Source: Lagopus muta (lineage: Eukaryota; Chordata; Aves; Galliformes; Phasianidae). Taken from it: a stretch of DNA of 64,000 nt. Positions 1-9,226 of this stretch are shown here, in pieces. A program made the translations under genes and the position numbers. The notes beneath the pieces are model-generated. The model was not told the origin of the DNA, made no database searches, and saw only the letters and a list, made by a program, of their open reading frames with translations. The stretch covers positions 3,100,001-3,164,000 of the forward strand of contig NC_064447.1 of the NCBI RefSeq assembly GCF_023343835.1, read 5' to 3'. How positions within the stretch are numbered: the stretch's first letter is position 1; each line of letters starts with the position of its first letter.

Positions 1-523
1 AGCAAAGGCACTGGATTGCCCATAGCCTTGCCTCCGTGTGCTGCTGTATTTGAGTTGAGAGGCTGCTGGCTTAGTACCTCTGAATCTGCTGCTGTTTGAC
101 CTGCAGCCTCTGCAATAGTACTGCACGCAGTGATGTCTCGTGGCCACATTAATGTCCTCTCTGTGCTCCAAGGCAGTGTCTGGTGGCCCTTGCGTGCTGC
201 TCAGCTGTGTGACAGAGCCCTGCTGGAGCAGTGGCTGGCAGTGGTGGTGGCAGTTTGCGTCTTGGAGGATGCCTGAACACCAGCTGAACTTCCTGTGCTT
301 TTCTTGCTGAGTTTGTCAGCCTTGGGGCAAATCTGTCTCTTGCACACAGCAGACAGGCCTGTTGTTCGCAGGAAGGTCAGGCACCAAGCAGGCAATAAAA
401 TGCCAGCACTGTTATGTTGGCCATGCACAGATAACCGACTGGATGCACTCTGTTGAACATGAAATAATGGCTGAGCCTGGTATTTGGGATTACTGTGTTC
501 TGAGCATGTCTTGTTGGTTACAG
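1..523 (+). other. FAM234A: FAM234A intron, 3' portion
   Basis: No exon is supported here. The stretch ends in a normal polypyrimidine/TTACAG acceptor before the exon at 524. I see no recognisable repeat. Confidence 0.6.
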
Positions 524-965
524 ACGTCAGCAGCTCCTCTACAGAAGCTGTATCTTTTCCATCCTTCCTACACTAACGTCCTGTTGGAGCTCCGCAACAG
601 CACAGATGAGATAATTGCCTTCAATGGTGAGTTCTCCCCCTTTGGCAAGGAGGTGCAGGAGGACTCCTGCTGCTGCCTCCAGGATGCTGGGCGCGTGGTG
701 CTGGGCTCGTGGCAGCCATCTTATGCTGGGCTGTTCCTTCTGCTCTGTTCCAGCCACGCTGTTCGAGCGCAGCCGTCATGCCTGCTATGTGCTGGTGAGG
801 GGGCCTCAGCCCGGCGAGGAGCCTGGGCTGGTGTCTGTGATGAAGCGTAAGCTGAAGGAGGACGTGTCTGAGAGCAGAGTGATCTGGCTGAGCCAGGTGG
901 CTGTGGACAGTGAGCAGTACATCCGTGACCGCCTTTACAGGATGCGGTACCACAGCAGAGTGTGA
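524..965 (+). CDS. FAM234A: FAM234A (ITFG3), last two coding exons (partial)
   Basis: The coding pieces are 524-626 and 754-965 (stop TGA at 963-965). The acceptors are TTACAG and TTCCAG and the donor is ATG|GTGAGT; the junction codon is G|CC (Ala). Together they encode the C-terminal 104 residues, including YLFHPSYTNVLLEL, LFERSRHACYVLV and the end RDRLYRMRYHSRV, which align by eye with the human FAM234A C-terminus (FHP..., LFEPSRHAAYVLL..., FSRLRYQSEA). The family is a single-pass type II membrane protein with FG-GAP/integrin-alpha-like repeats whose biochemical role is not settled. The transmembrane segment and most repeats lie upstream of this window. Its position next to RGS11 on the opposite strand is the human arrangement. 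The identification rests on remembered similarity plus synteny. Confidence 0.9.
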
Positions 966-3010
966 GCTTGCCAGGAGACCAGGAGAGTCTGCAGGCTGCT
1001 TCTCCTCTGCAGCAGTGCTCTTAGCAAACCCAGATCGTGGATTCAAATGGGAAGCTGCCTTTGTCGATCCGCAAACCAAAGCATGGCTGGCAGGGAAGCA
1101 CCCCCACTGCCTGGGTATGCCCAGGATGAGGGAGCAGCTGCCAGTGCATCCGTTGTCAGAGCTGATGGGACTTCAGTGCTTGGCCACCACTGAAGTGTCG
1201 TGAGCTCAGGGATGAGAGCTTTCCCCTTCATTTTTTTGTGCCCACAGAACTGTGCTGGCTCAGTCTGTAGGTGGAGGAAAACGTGCTCTCTGGGGATGCC
1301 TGCACTGATTGTTTCTTGGGTGCTTGCATGAGAAGTGGAGCTTCTGTGTGTGGTGTTAGGTTTCCTTTCTGAGTCAGCTGTCCTGGCTGCTGGAGAGGTG
1401 CTTGGCTGCAGGCTGATCACAGTTACACTCCCCTGAATTTGGGCCCCTGCTTCAGTAGTGGGTATGTGCAGTGCTAGACTCCAGCCTTGTGACTGGGCTA
1501 GGTCTTACCTGGGCCAGCAGAAGAACGCAGATTGAAGTGTCATTCTACTTAGAAAATGACCTCTTCTCCTAAGAGCAGCCCCGTGTGCCTCCCCCTGCAG
1601 TCACAAGCCTGCCTGTGTTTTCTGTGCTACTTCCTTTCCAGCCAGGCTGTGCAGCACTGGTGACACCAAAAGGGAGCTGGTCTCCTACCTGACTTATGCA
1701 CCAACATTCCCCTCACCCCGTTGTGTTTATAGGGGATATGAAAACCAGTCTAGGCTGACTGGTCCCCGCAGGTACGGACATCACCTCTCCTCTTGGTTTC
1801 AAGGTGCAAGAGGATGTAGGCCATTTTTTTAACAGTGGAATTGCACTTTAACCTTTCCTGGGAGCTTGGCTTGCTGTTCCTGGGAGTCCTGTTCCACAGT
1901 GGCAATGCCAGCTGTCCTGCAAATGCTCCTGCAACCTTACAGCTGCTGTGGTGCCCATCTGAGTATGGTCCCCTGTGCCAGGAGGTGAGCGTGTTGCAAG
2001 ACTTGGTGAAACTACAGGAGCTATTTATGCAGCACAGCTCCGTGGAGAGCTGTGTGCTGCCTCCTCGCCCTGGGTTGAAGTGATGCTGGGTGAGGAACTC
2101 CAGGTTGTTGGCTCTCAGAGGCCAGCCTGGTGTCCCCAGAGAGAGAATGGGTTGCTGTGTGGAGGTGATGTCTCACTTGGAGGCTTTTCATGGTGAGATT
2201 TATGCCCTGCTGGGCACCAGTGCAGGCTGCAGAAGTAATGTGCAAAGCCTGGAAAAGATTTTGAGTAGGCTGCCTGGTCCTGAAAGCTGCTGTCCCTGCA
2301 CCAGCTGCACTGAGACGCAACCACTGTTTATACACTGGTGTCCATTTGATTGCTGAGAAGAAGGTGGGCAGAAAACGCACAGCTTAGCGTGGTGGAGTTT
2401 GCACCCTTAGGAACATCTCTGTTTAGTGCTTGGGCTGGGCACCTGGTGCTGCTGTCAGGTGGCCCTGGGGCTGCCTGCACCGTGGCCCAGGGCTGAGTGC
2501 TGCAGGTCGGGTCCCACTGCAGTTCTGTGGGTGGGAGTGATGTACCTGGGCTGTATTCTCATTGGAATGACACTGTCCTTCATCCTCAGCTCTCAACTCA
2601 GACCTGACTTTTCCAGTAGGTAACACTGAACGTCCCTTAGGAATGCTGGGTTTTCAGTTCTGGGGGGCTTTTCTGGCTTTAAGTTGTCTGTTTGTGTTTC
2701 CAAATACTTTGGAGACCCAGAGTTCCCTGTGGCAGCTCAACTAAATGAATCAGTGCCAAACCAGCACCTTCTTAACGAGTCCTTTTTCCAGCTTCTTTCC
2801 CTGTGTAATTGTTTTCCGCAGTATTTAATGAATGACTTCGTGCCTTGATTCAATAACTCAGATGGGTGATGATGGCATTATATCACTGTGTTATGCATTA
2901 GTGTGTTTTTTAACACTAAGACTGTTGGGTTCTTTAACTTATTGCAAATTGTGCTGTATAGGACTTGGTCTAACTGTAATGGTTTCAATAAATCCTCTTT
3001 TGCATTGTTT
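966..3010 (+). other. FAM234A: FAM234A 3'UTR (about 2 kb)
   Basis: The sequence follows the FAM234A stop and has no further coding exon. The first canonical AATAAA on this strand in a good context is at 2987-2992, followed by a T/G-rich stretch (TGCATTGTTTGTAAATGGTG), which suggests cleavage near 3005-3015. Small open frames inside are short and show no recognised protein. The length of the UTR is an inference from the position of the signal. Confidence 0.6.
2987..2992 (+). terminator. FAM234A: FAM234A polyadenylation signal AATAAA
   Basis: AATAAA followed within 30 bases by T- and GT-rich sequence. It is the best candidate poly(A) signal downstream of the FAM234A stop. Confidence 0.6.
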
Positions 3011-4279
3011 GTAAATGGTGCCCTGCTTCTGCTGTTGCTGCTGACGAAGAGCCAAAGTTATGCAAGAATGACTTCCCAAAGGCAGAAAACCCCTTCTGTG
3101 GGAGGGACCCGGTGTCCTGGTGATGCTCCCACCTGTGCAGGTGGGTGCCTGCCTCTCCCCTTTGTTCTGGTGCTCACGCTTACCCTGAGCACGGTGTAAC
3201 CCCAGGGAGCAGCTGGGATGTGCCAGCCCAGCCAGCTGTGCTGGTGTCAGGCCAGAGGTGAGCAGGAAGAACATGAGCTGATACTGAAGTGGTTGCTCTT
3301 CCCTTCTGGCAGAGAGGAGCACCGTGCTGCTGGAAAAAAAGGGCCTCTTGGCCCCTTAGAGCCACTCTGAAGGGCAGTCCTTGCAAATGCACCTCTGGGG
3401 TGGCACTGCAGACCCCTGGCTCTCCTGCTGCAGCAGTGAGGATGCTGGACCCTGCAAAAGCAGTTAGGTAACAGAGCTGGGCTGGCCTGTCCCTTCCCCC
3501 TGCCTGGGACTCGCTGACCTGCTTTTACACCCCAGATTCCTGCTGCAGTCCATCAGCATGAAAATCTCTCTCCAGGGCTTGGATTTGGATCAAGCCAGAG
3601 GAAGCCGTGCAGCACGCAGTGTCTCCTGGAGCGTGGCACCATCTGTCACTGCCCCGTGGCTGCCAGCACTGAGGTCCCAGGTTCCATCCCACCACTAAGG
3701 CTCCTGCAGCTTCCCCAGCACCTCACCCCAGGGCCTTTTTATGCCCCAGCACCAAGCTGAGCCGTGAGCAGCCACTTTGTGATGGGGCTACATCAGCAGC
3801 AGGGGAGGGTTCCTGATCCCGCACATCTGCACGGTTTGTCAGTAGTCACAGCGCAGGCTGGCCCCCCCTTGGTCCTTAATGGGCTGGGGATGACCCCACG
3901 CTGCCCTGTGGTTGTGCTCAGCTCCAAGGCTGAGTGCCAGAGGGCATGAGCCTGCCTCATGTTTATATAATGGCCGCTATTAATCCCCCACAGCTGGGGC
4001 TCAGCTCTGGGAAAGAGAATAATCCTGCGTGAGATCCTCAGGCTCTGCTCAGATTAAGGGGTGGCGGGCAGGCAGAGCAGCTCAGCTGCCAGCCACCATC
4101 CTTGCCTGCCCCTGCCAGCCCACGGGGCCTCTGCATCCCTCGCTTGTTGCCATCCCGCTGCACCCAGCTCCAGGTGCTGCTGCACGCTGGGGATGCACGC
4201 AGCTGGAGGTGCACGCAGGGCTGCAGGGATCCCTACTGCACTCCCGTGTCACCCCTTGGTCAACACCATGAAAACCACA
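3011..4279. other. FAM234A-RGS11 tail-to-tail intergenic spacer
   Basis: No gene is recognised. The spacer is GC-rich and unremarkable except for an AT-rich island around 3955-4060 carrying homeodomain-type TAATCC sites (listed separately). Confidence 0.5.
3961..4056. promoter_or_regulatory. candidate OTX/CRX-type site cluster behind RGS11
   Basis: Two exact TAATCC cores (3981-3986 and 4020-4025) and one variant AGATTA (4051-4056, TAATCT on the other strand) fall within 80 bp. An E-box CAGCTG lies at 3991-3996. They sit in a local AT-rich island within GC-rich spacer, just beyond the 3' end of RGS11. OTX2/CRX proteins bind TAATCC. Function here is inference. Confidence 0.3.
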
Positions 4280-4453
4280 CCGCTTTCCCCACGGGATCCT
4301 TTATTTCTGCATGTGTTGTGATTGCCCCGTGGGGCAGGCCGTGCGCCAGCTCCCTCTGGGGTAGGAAGGATCTGGGGGCAGCGAGCGGGGTCTGCAGGGG
4401 ATGTATGGCTTCTCTCCTTTAGTGCTACTGCGGGCAGGGTGCCGTGGCAGGGC
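4280..4453 (-). other. RGS11: RGS11 3'UTR
   Basis: A short 3'UTR runs from the TAG stop at 4454-4456 to just past the AATAAA (TTTATT on the plus strand) at 4300-4305. The downstream limit is an estimate. Confidence 0.65.
4300..4305 (-). terminator. RGS11: RGS11 polyadenylation signal AATAAA
   Basis: TTTATT on the plus strand reads AATAAA on the coding strand, about 150 bases after the stop codon. No closer signal is visible. Confidence 0.7.
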
Positions 4454-7400
4454 CTAGCTCTCCTCCTCGGGCACAGCTGCAGGACTCCTGCTCTTCTCTT
4501 CACCCTTGGCCTCGGTGTCACCAGCAGGCAGGAGCAGAGCAGGGCTGGGGCTGGAGTGCCGCTGCTTGCGCATGAAAGGGAACACCCTGCAGGCAGAGCT
4601 GGGCTGAGCACCGCGGGGACCCTCAGCACCACGGCACCCTGGCACTGCCCTCACCGCTTCTTGGTTTCCGGAGGGATGACGGCTTCTGCCAGCAGGTTCC
4701 TGTAGAGCTCCGACTTAAGGAAGCGTGGGTAGGAGTCCTGGAGGAGCAGAGCATCAGGCCAAGGCTGAACCCAGCACTGCCCGCCCGGTACCCACCTTCT
4801 TCATCAGCATGTAGATGTGCATCTGTGCGTCGTCCATCACGTAGCGGTGGGGCGTCTTGATGCCCTCCAGCGTCCGCTCCATGGTTTTGCTATCGATGTT
4901 CACCCAGCGCGTGGCTCCCGGAGCCAGGAACTGCCTGGGGATCGATAGCAGGTGACCAGCACCCAGTCTGGCCCGGCCCCATGCTGGGATGGAGGGCTGG
5001 GATGGCCTCATCCCGAGGACCCGGCCTTGCTGCTGCATGGCACTCACTGGTAGATGGAGTCCACGATCTCATTGATGCGGGATTGCTCCCCGTAGCGCAG
5101 CTCCTCGCATGCCTCCCAGAAGCTCAGATTCTCAGCTGGGGAAGAGGATGCGGTGTTGAGGAGGAGGACGTGATGTCGGGATGGGGATGTGGCATCGAGG
5201 AGGAGGACGTGGTGTCGGAGAGGATAGATGGTGTTGGGGAGAGGATGCGGTGTTCAGATGGGGGGGTGGCAGTGGGGAAGGGACGTGATGTTGGAAGAAC
5301 ATGGTGTAGGGATGGGAGGTGATGCTGGGGAAGGGACGTCGTGTTGGAATGGGGACGTGGCGTTCGGGAGGCCATGGTGCTGGACACCACCCATGGGCAA
5401 ACCCTCCTCAGGTCCCAGCAGGGCCCAACAGCAAGGCAAAGCCGCACAGCATGGAGGCAGTTGGTGTGAGGTGCAGCGGCAGGCTGGGTGGCAGACAGGG
5501 CTCACTCACCACTGAACTCCTTCTTGAGGAACTCGAGGAGCTGTGCGCGGCCCAGCGGGTCCAGCAGGAGCTCACTGAAGTTGAAGCCCCAGCGCTCCAC
5601 CCGCAGCTTCGTGGGGGTCGTCACCCTGTGGGCAGCGTGCAGGAAGGGCTGGGTGCTGCAGGCATGGCCCCCAGATAGCAGGGCCGCTTCTGTCCTCTCT
5701 CTGCAGCCATCCTGGGGCTGGTGGCCCCCTGGGGGTTACTTACGTGGGGGCATTCATGGCCCAGTAAGTGGTGTCGTCGGTGATCCAGGGGTTGCTGGGT
5801 AGGCAGCCCGACATGATGGGGTCGTGGGGCACGTACTGCTCGTTGAACTTGAGGTACCTGTGGGGAGGGGTGGCTGGGGGGCTGGGCCACATCTCACCGC
5901 CCACCGTGGCCTTGACTCTCGGGGGCAGCACAGGGAGGGGTGAGTCTTGGGATCTGCAATGGCCTCGGCTCTGCCCATCGCCATTGGGCATGTGCTGAGG
6001 GGGGCTGCCAGCCCGCTGCAGGACAGAGCTCACCCTTCGAGGCAGATGGACGATTTCACCCTGGTCCTGGCCATGGCCTTCCTGCAGTACTCGATCTGGG
6101 CCAGCCATGGGCACACGTCAGGGCCCTGCACCATGCAGCACCCCTACGGCTACCCCATGCTCCACTCACCTCTCGCTTGTAGTAGTCCATGTTCTTGGCC
6201 TGGAAGAGATGTGAAGGGCTGGGTGAGGGCTCGGGAGTTCTCTATGTATCCCTTGTGCCAGGGGGATGCCTCCCCCTGCCTCCACCCCACTGACACATCC
6301 CAGCAGGAACCCGACCTCCTGCCCCCTGCAGCATGGCAGCGGCCCTGGGCTGGAGACACTTACGTGGACAGATGACATGGCACATGGAGGAGAGAAGAGA
6401 AAACGCAGCAGTTAGAAAGGAGGGCTGGTGGCTGCGGGGCACAGGGTACCACAGTGCACACACCAGGGCAGCTGCAGGGATTAGAGCACCGGCACAGATG
6501 GCAGCAGGTGCACGGGAAACACAGCCCTCCCCGCTTAGCCATGGCAGTGGGGGCAACGGGACACAAGGACGTCAGCAGGGCTAAGGAGGTCACCGTGCAG
6601 GGTGGGACGTGGGGCAGCCCCGTGGGTCCAGCTCTGCTCACCAGCTGCACGCGGGTGGTGTGGCAGTTCCTGCGCTCAGGGCCCTGCTCCAGCACGTTGG
6701 GAGCTCCTGGCTGCAACGAGAGCCATGTGCTGGGGTCCCCCAAGCACACCCAGCCAGCTGTGCCCAGACTGCACACTGCCACCAACCATGTCCCTCCCAG
6801 CCTGTCCTCACCGGGGGCCGGTTGACGAGCCAGTAGGCCTGCTCCTGGCAGTCGATGACAATGCGGTCACCCTTCCGCCGCTGCTTGGCCGCCCTGTTTG
6901 TGCAGAAGAGGGGGGTTGGCAGCTGGGGGCCGCCCCATCCCTGCTGCCCATTGCCATCTCCATCACGTCCTCATGCTCACCGCAGCTGCTCCCGTGCTTG
7001 CATGACCACGAAGTCCCACGTGTGGTTGATTCTCTTGTGCAGGAGGTTGTAGTTGTCCTGGGGAGCAGCAGCCAGGTGGGCACGGCGTGGGACCTGCACC
7101 CTTGCCCAGCCCTGGGTCCTATTGCCGCTCCAGCACGGGGACTACACCCTTATTGCAGCCCCACGCCAGGCGAGCTGAGGCCCCACAGCTCATCACACGC
7201 ACCGCTCACCTTCTCATGCTCGATCAGGTCGCCCTGCTTGCGGATGTTCTTCTTGGCCAGGTAAATGGCTGCAGAGGAACGGAGCCTCTCAGCGGGGCTG
7301 GGACCCACTGTGGTCCATGGGTTCTCAGCTGGTGGGAACCTACCATAATCCAGCTCGGTGGCCGGCCACTTGGTGCTGGTCCAGAAGTACGGGGTCTGGG

Positions 7401-8310
7401 GGGAGAGGGGCCGGGCTGAGCAGCACTGGGGTGCTGTGGGTTGGTGCTGCGACCCCGACTGCAGAGGGCACCCACCTGGAAGCGGTACGGCGACTCATCA
7501 GCACGCAGCACCAGGCTGCGGGGGTCCCGGAGCGGGTAGATGTAGCCGTGCCTCACGATCAGGTTGCCGAGGTGCAGCGACTCTGGGTGGGGGCAGCGGG
7601 GGCTGCCGGGTGGCTCTGCGAGCTGCCGGGACCCCCCACCCCGCACCGGGCACTCACCCTCCTCCGAGATGCCGTATTTCTGGATGAGCCACTCCACGAT
7701 GTCGTTCCCTGAGGATCGTGGCAGCGCTATGGTGCGGTGCGGTGCCCCGGTCCCAGGGGGCACGCGGGGTTACGGGGCACAGCCGCCCGCCCCAGGGAGG
7801 GCTCAGCCAACGCGGCATCGCTCCCAGCTGCAGTTCTGAGCACATTTCTGAGTGCCGAGAGCCGCCCGCTGTGCTGTGCCACCCGAGGGCCGTTCCCGTG
7901 CACCGCTCCCCTCCTCACCACCGCACCGCCCCGGGCGCGATAGCCCACCTGTCATGGCATGGGGGATGACGGTGATGAGCAGCCTCTGGTTCCTCATCTT
8001 GATGCCCATGTCCGGGTCCTGCATGCTGACGATCATCCGCTCCATCTGTGGGGCACCGGCTGCGCTCAGCCCCACGGCGGAGAGAGCGGGGGCACGGGGA
8101 ACCGGGACGACTCGGACGCGGGGCATCCCGCAGCCGGCAGAGCTGTCTCTGGGCCGGGGCAGCCAAACTTACTCCCCTCGGACCCCGACGCCCGGTGCGG
8201 TGCCCCCCGCCCGCTGTCTGCCCCGTGCCCGCCCGGTGCCGGCTCACCTTGCCCAGGCACGGCATTTGCAGGCGGGACTGCCCGCCGCCGCGGGGACCGC
8301 CGATGGTCAT
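4454..8310 (-). CDS. RGS11: RGS11, regulator of G-protein signalling 11 (complete)
   Basis: Seventeen coding exons, from the 5' end: 8248-8310, 7949-8045, 7658-7708, 7476-7582, 7344-7395, 7210-7268, 6981-7057, 6812-6893, 6642-6710, 6170-6199, 6034-6095, 5744-5857, 5510-5625, 5048-5135, 4796-4934, 4655-4737, 4454-4586. All introns are GT-AG and the sum is 473 codons plus stop (human is about 467). It is an R7-family GTPase-activating protein for Gi/o alpha subunits. The DEP domain (about 33-105) and linker DEP-helical extension bind membrane anchors of the R7BP/R9AP type. The GGL domain (about 220-283, with the SNPW motif near 271-274) binds G-beta-5. The RGS box is at about 298-415 (ERWGFNF ... 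[15 protein letters not shown] ... [22 protein letters not shown]). The start was chosen because it gives a human-like N-terminus ending in [19 protein letters not shown]. The gene is divergent from ARHGDIG across a CpG-rich spacer. Confidence 0.95.
5150..5395. repeat. degenerate minisatellite in an RGS11 intron
   Basis: The sequence repeats a purine-rich unit containing GGACGTGRTGTYGG at roughly 5166, 5205, 5281 and 5334, separated by variants of GGGGATG/GGGAGAGGATG. Unit spacing is irregular, so it is an old or rearranged tandem array. It lies in the intron between the exons at 5510-5625 and 5048-5135. Confidence 0.7.
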
Positions 8311-8379
8311 AGCGGGTGCGCGTCCCGCACCGCACCGCACCGCTCCTCTCCGCCCGGGGCTGCGGCTTCCCCGGTCCCA

Positions 8380-8405
8380 ACCCCGCCCCGCCCCGCCCCG
8401 CCCGT
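8380..8405 (-). repeat. (CGGGG)n GC-box array beside RGS11
   Basis: On the RGS11 strand this reads four to five consecutive CGGGG units. It is both a string of overlapping Sp1/KLF GC boxes and a sequence able to form a G-quadruplex. It lies about 70-95 bases upstream of the RGS11 start codon. Confidence 0.7.
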
Positions 8406-8556
8406 CCGCCCCGCGCTCCCCCTCGCGGCTGCAGCGCTCTGCTGCCCGCCCGGTGCCCCCCGGGGCCGTGCGGGGCCGTGCGGGGCCGGGAGAGGCCGGC
8501 CGTCGGGTCCAGGAGCCCAACGAGGGGCGGCGGGCGGGGTGAGGGCGGGGAGCGAG

Positions 8557-8745
8557 GAGATGTGCGGGGTGTGTGTGAGTGTGCAGGAGGTGTACGGGTG
8601 TGCGGGGTGTGTGTGTAAACGCAGGGATATTCGGGATATGCGGGGTGTGTGTGAGCGGGAGGTGCACGGGATGTGCACGGTGCGCACATGCGGGAGGTAC
8701 GCGGGATGTGCGCGGGGTGCGTGCGGGGTGCACGCGAGGGGCGGA
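8557..8745. repeat. GTG-rich minisatellite between RGS11 and ARHGDIG
   Basis: Imperfect units built on TGTGCGGGGTGTGTGTGAG, TGCGGGAGGT and GTGCGGGGTGC repeat across about 190 bases. The alternating purine-pyrimidine GT/CG steps could adopt Z-DNA. Long open frames on both strands here are products of this repeat and not genes. Confidence 0.75.
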
Positions 8746-9226
8746 CGGCGCATTCAGGGCCCATTCAGGAGACGGGCAGAGCGCTCGCAGCGTGCGAGCA
8801 GGGGGTGCGGGGTGCGGACAGAGCTCCGGGTGCGCTGAGGACACGGAGCCGAGCGCCGCCGGCTCAGGAGACGCCCCGATCCCGCGGCTGCCGCTCGCTT
8901 CGCGGTGTGCGGGCGGGGGGACGGGGCTGCGGGCAGAGCACGCGGCGCGGGCAGTGCGGACAGGCGCGGTGCGGGCGGGCGGCGGATGAGCTCACTGCAG
9001 TCACACCGCCCATGAGCGGGGCTGGAGCCGCCCGGCGCCGAGGGGCGGGGGCGGGCGGGGGCGGGCAGCGGAGCCGCCGCGTCTGCGGGAACCGCCGCCG
9101 CCGCCCCGCCGGGCCGCGCCGGGCAGCGCCGAGCGCAGCGGGGAGAGCGCAGCGGGAGCCGGGAGCGGAGCAGCGGGACCCCCCTCCCCCTGCAGAGCCC
9201 CCCCGGGGGCCCGGCGCGGCCCGGCC

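Larger units (their letters stand above)
8311..9226. promoter_or_regulatory. divergent CpG-rich RGS11/ARHGDIG promoter
   Basis: The start codons of RGS11 (minus) and ARHGDIG (plus) are 916 bp apart in CpG-dense DNA that continues into both first exons. Tandem GC boxes occur on each side: a (CCCCG)n run at about 8380-8405 next to RGS11, and GGGGCGGGGGCGGGCGG at about 9044-9066 next to ARHGDIG. No TATA box is obvious near either start. A GT-rich repeat divides the two halves. Bidirectional promoter use is inferred from the layout. Confidence 0.7.

Noticed and set aside
4621-4640. Partial REST/NRSE-like match (CTCAGCACCACGG) in RGS11
   Set aside because: Only the left half-site fits well; the right half diverges at key positions.
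6362-6383. Possible micro-exon in RGS11 (MSSVH then a GTAAGT-like donor on the minus strand)
   Set aside because: There is no AG acceptor after the polypyrimidine tract. The exons at 6642-6710 and 6170-6199 already join in frame with human-like sequence.
7852-8844. Very long open frames (over 300 codons) on both strands
   Set aside because: They cover RGS11 exons, the CpG island and the GTG minisatellite. Residue content is Arg/Pro/His/Thr-rich from repeat and GC bias, with no recognisable domain.
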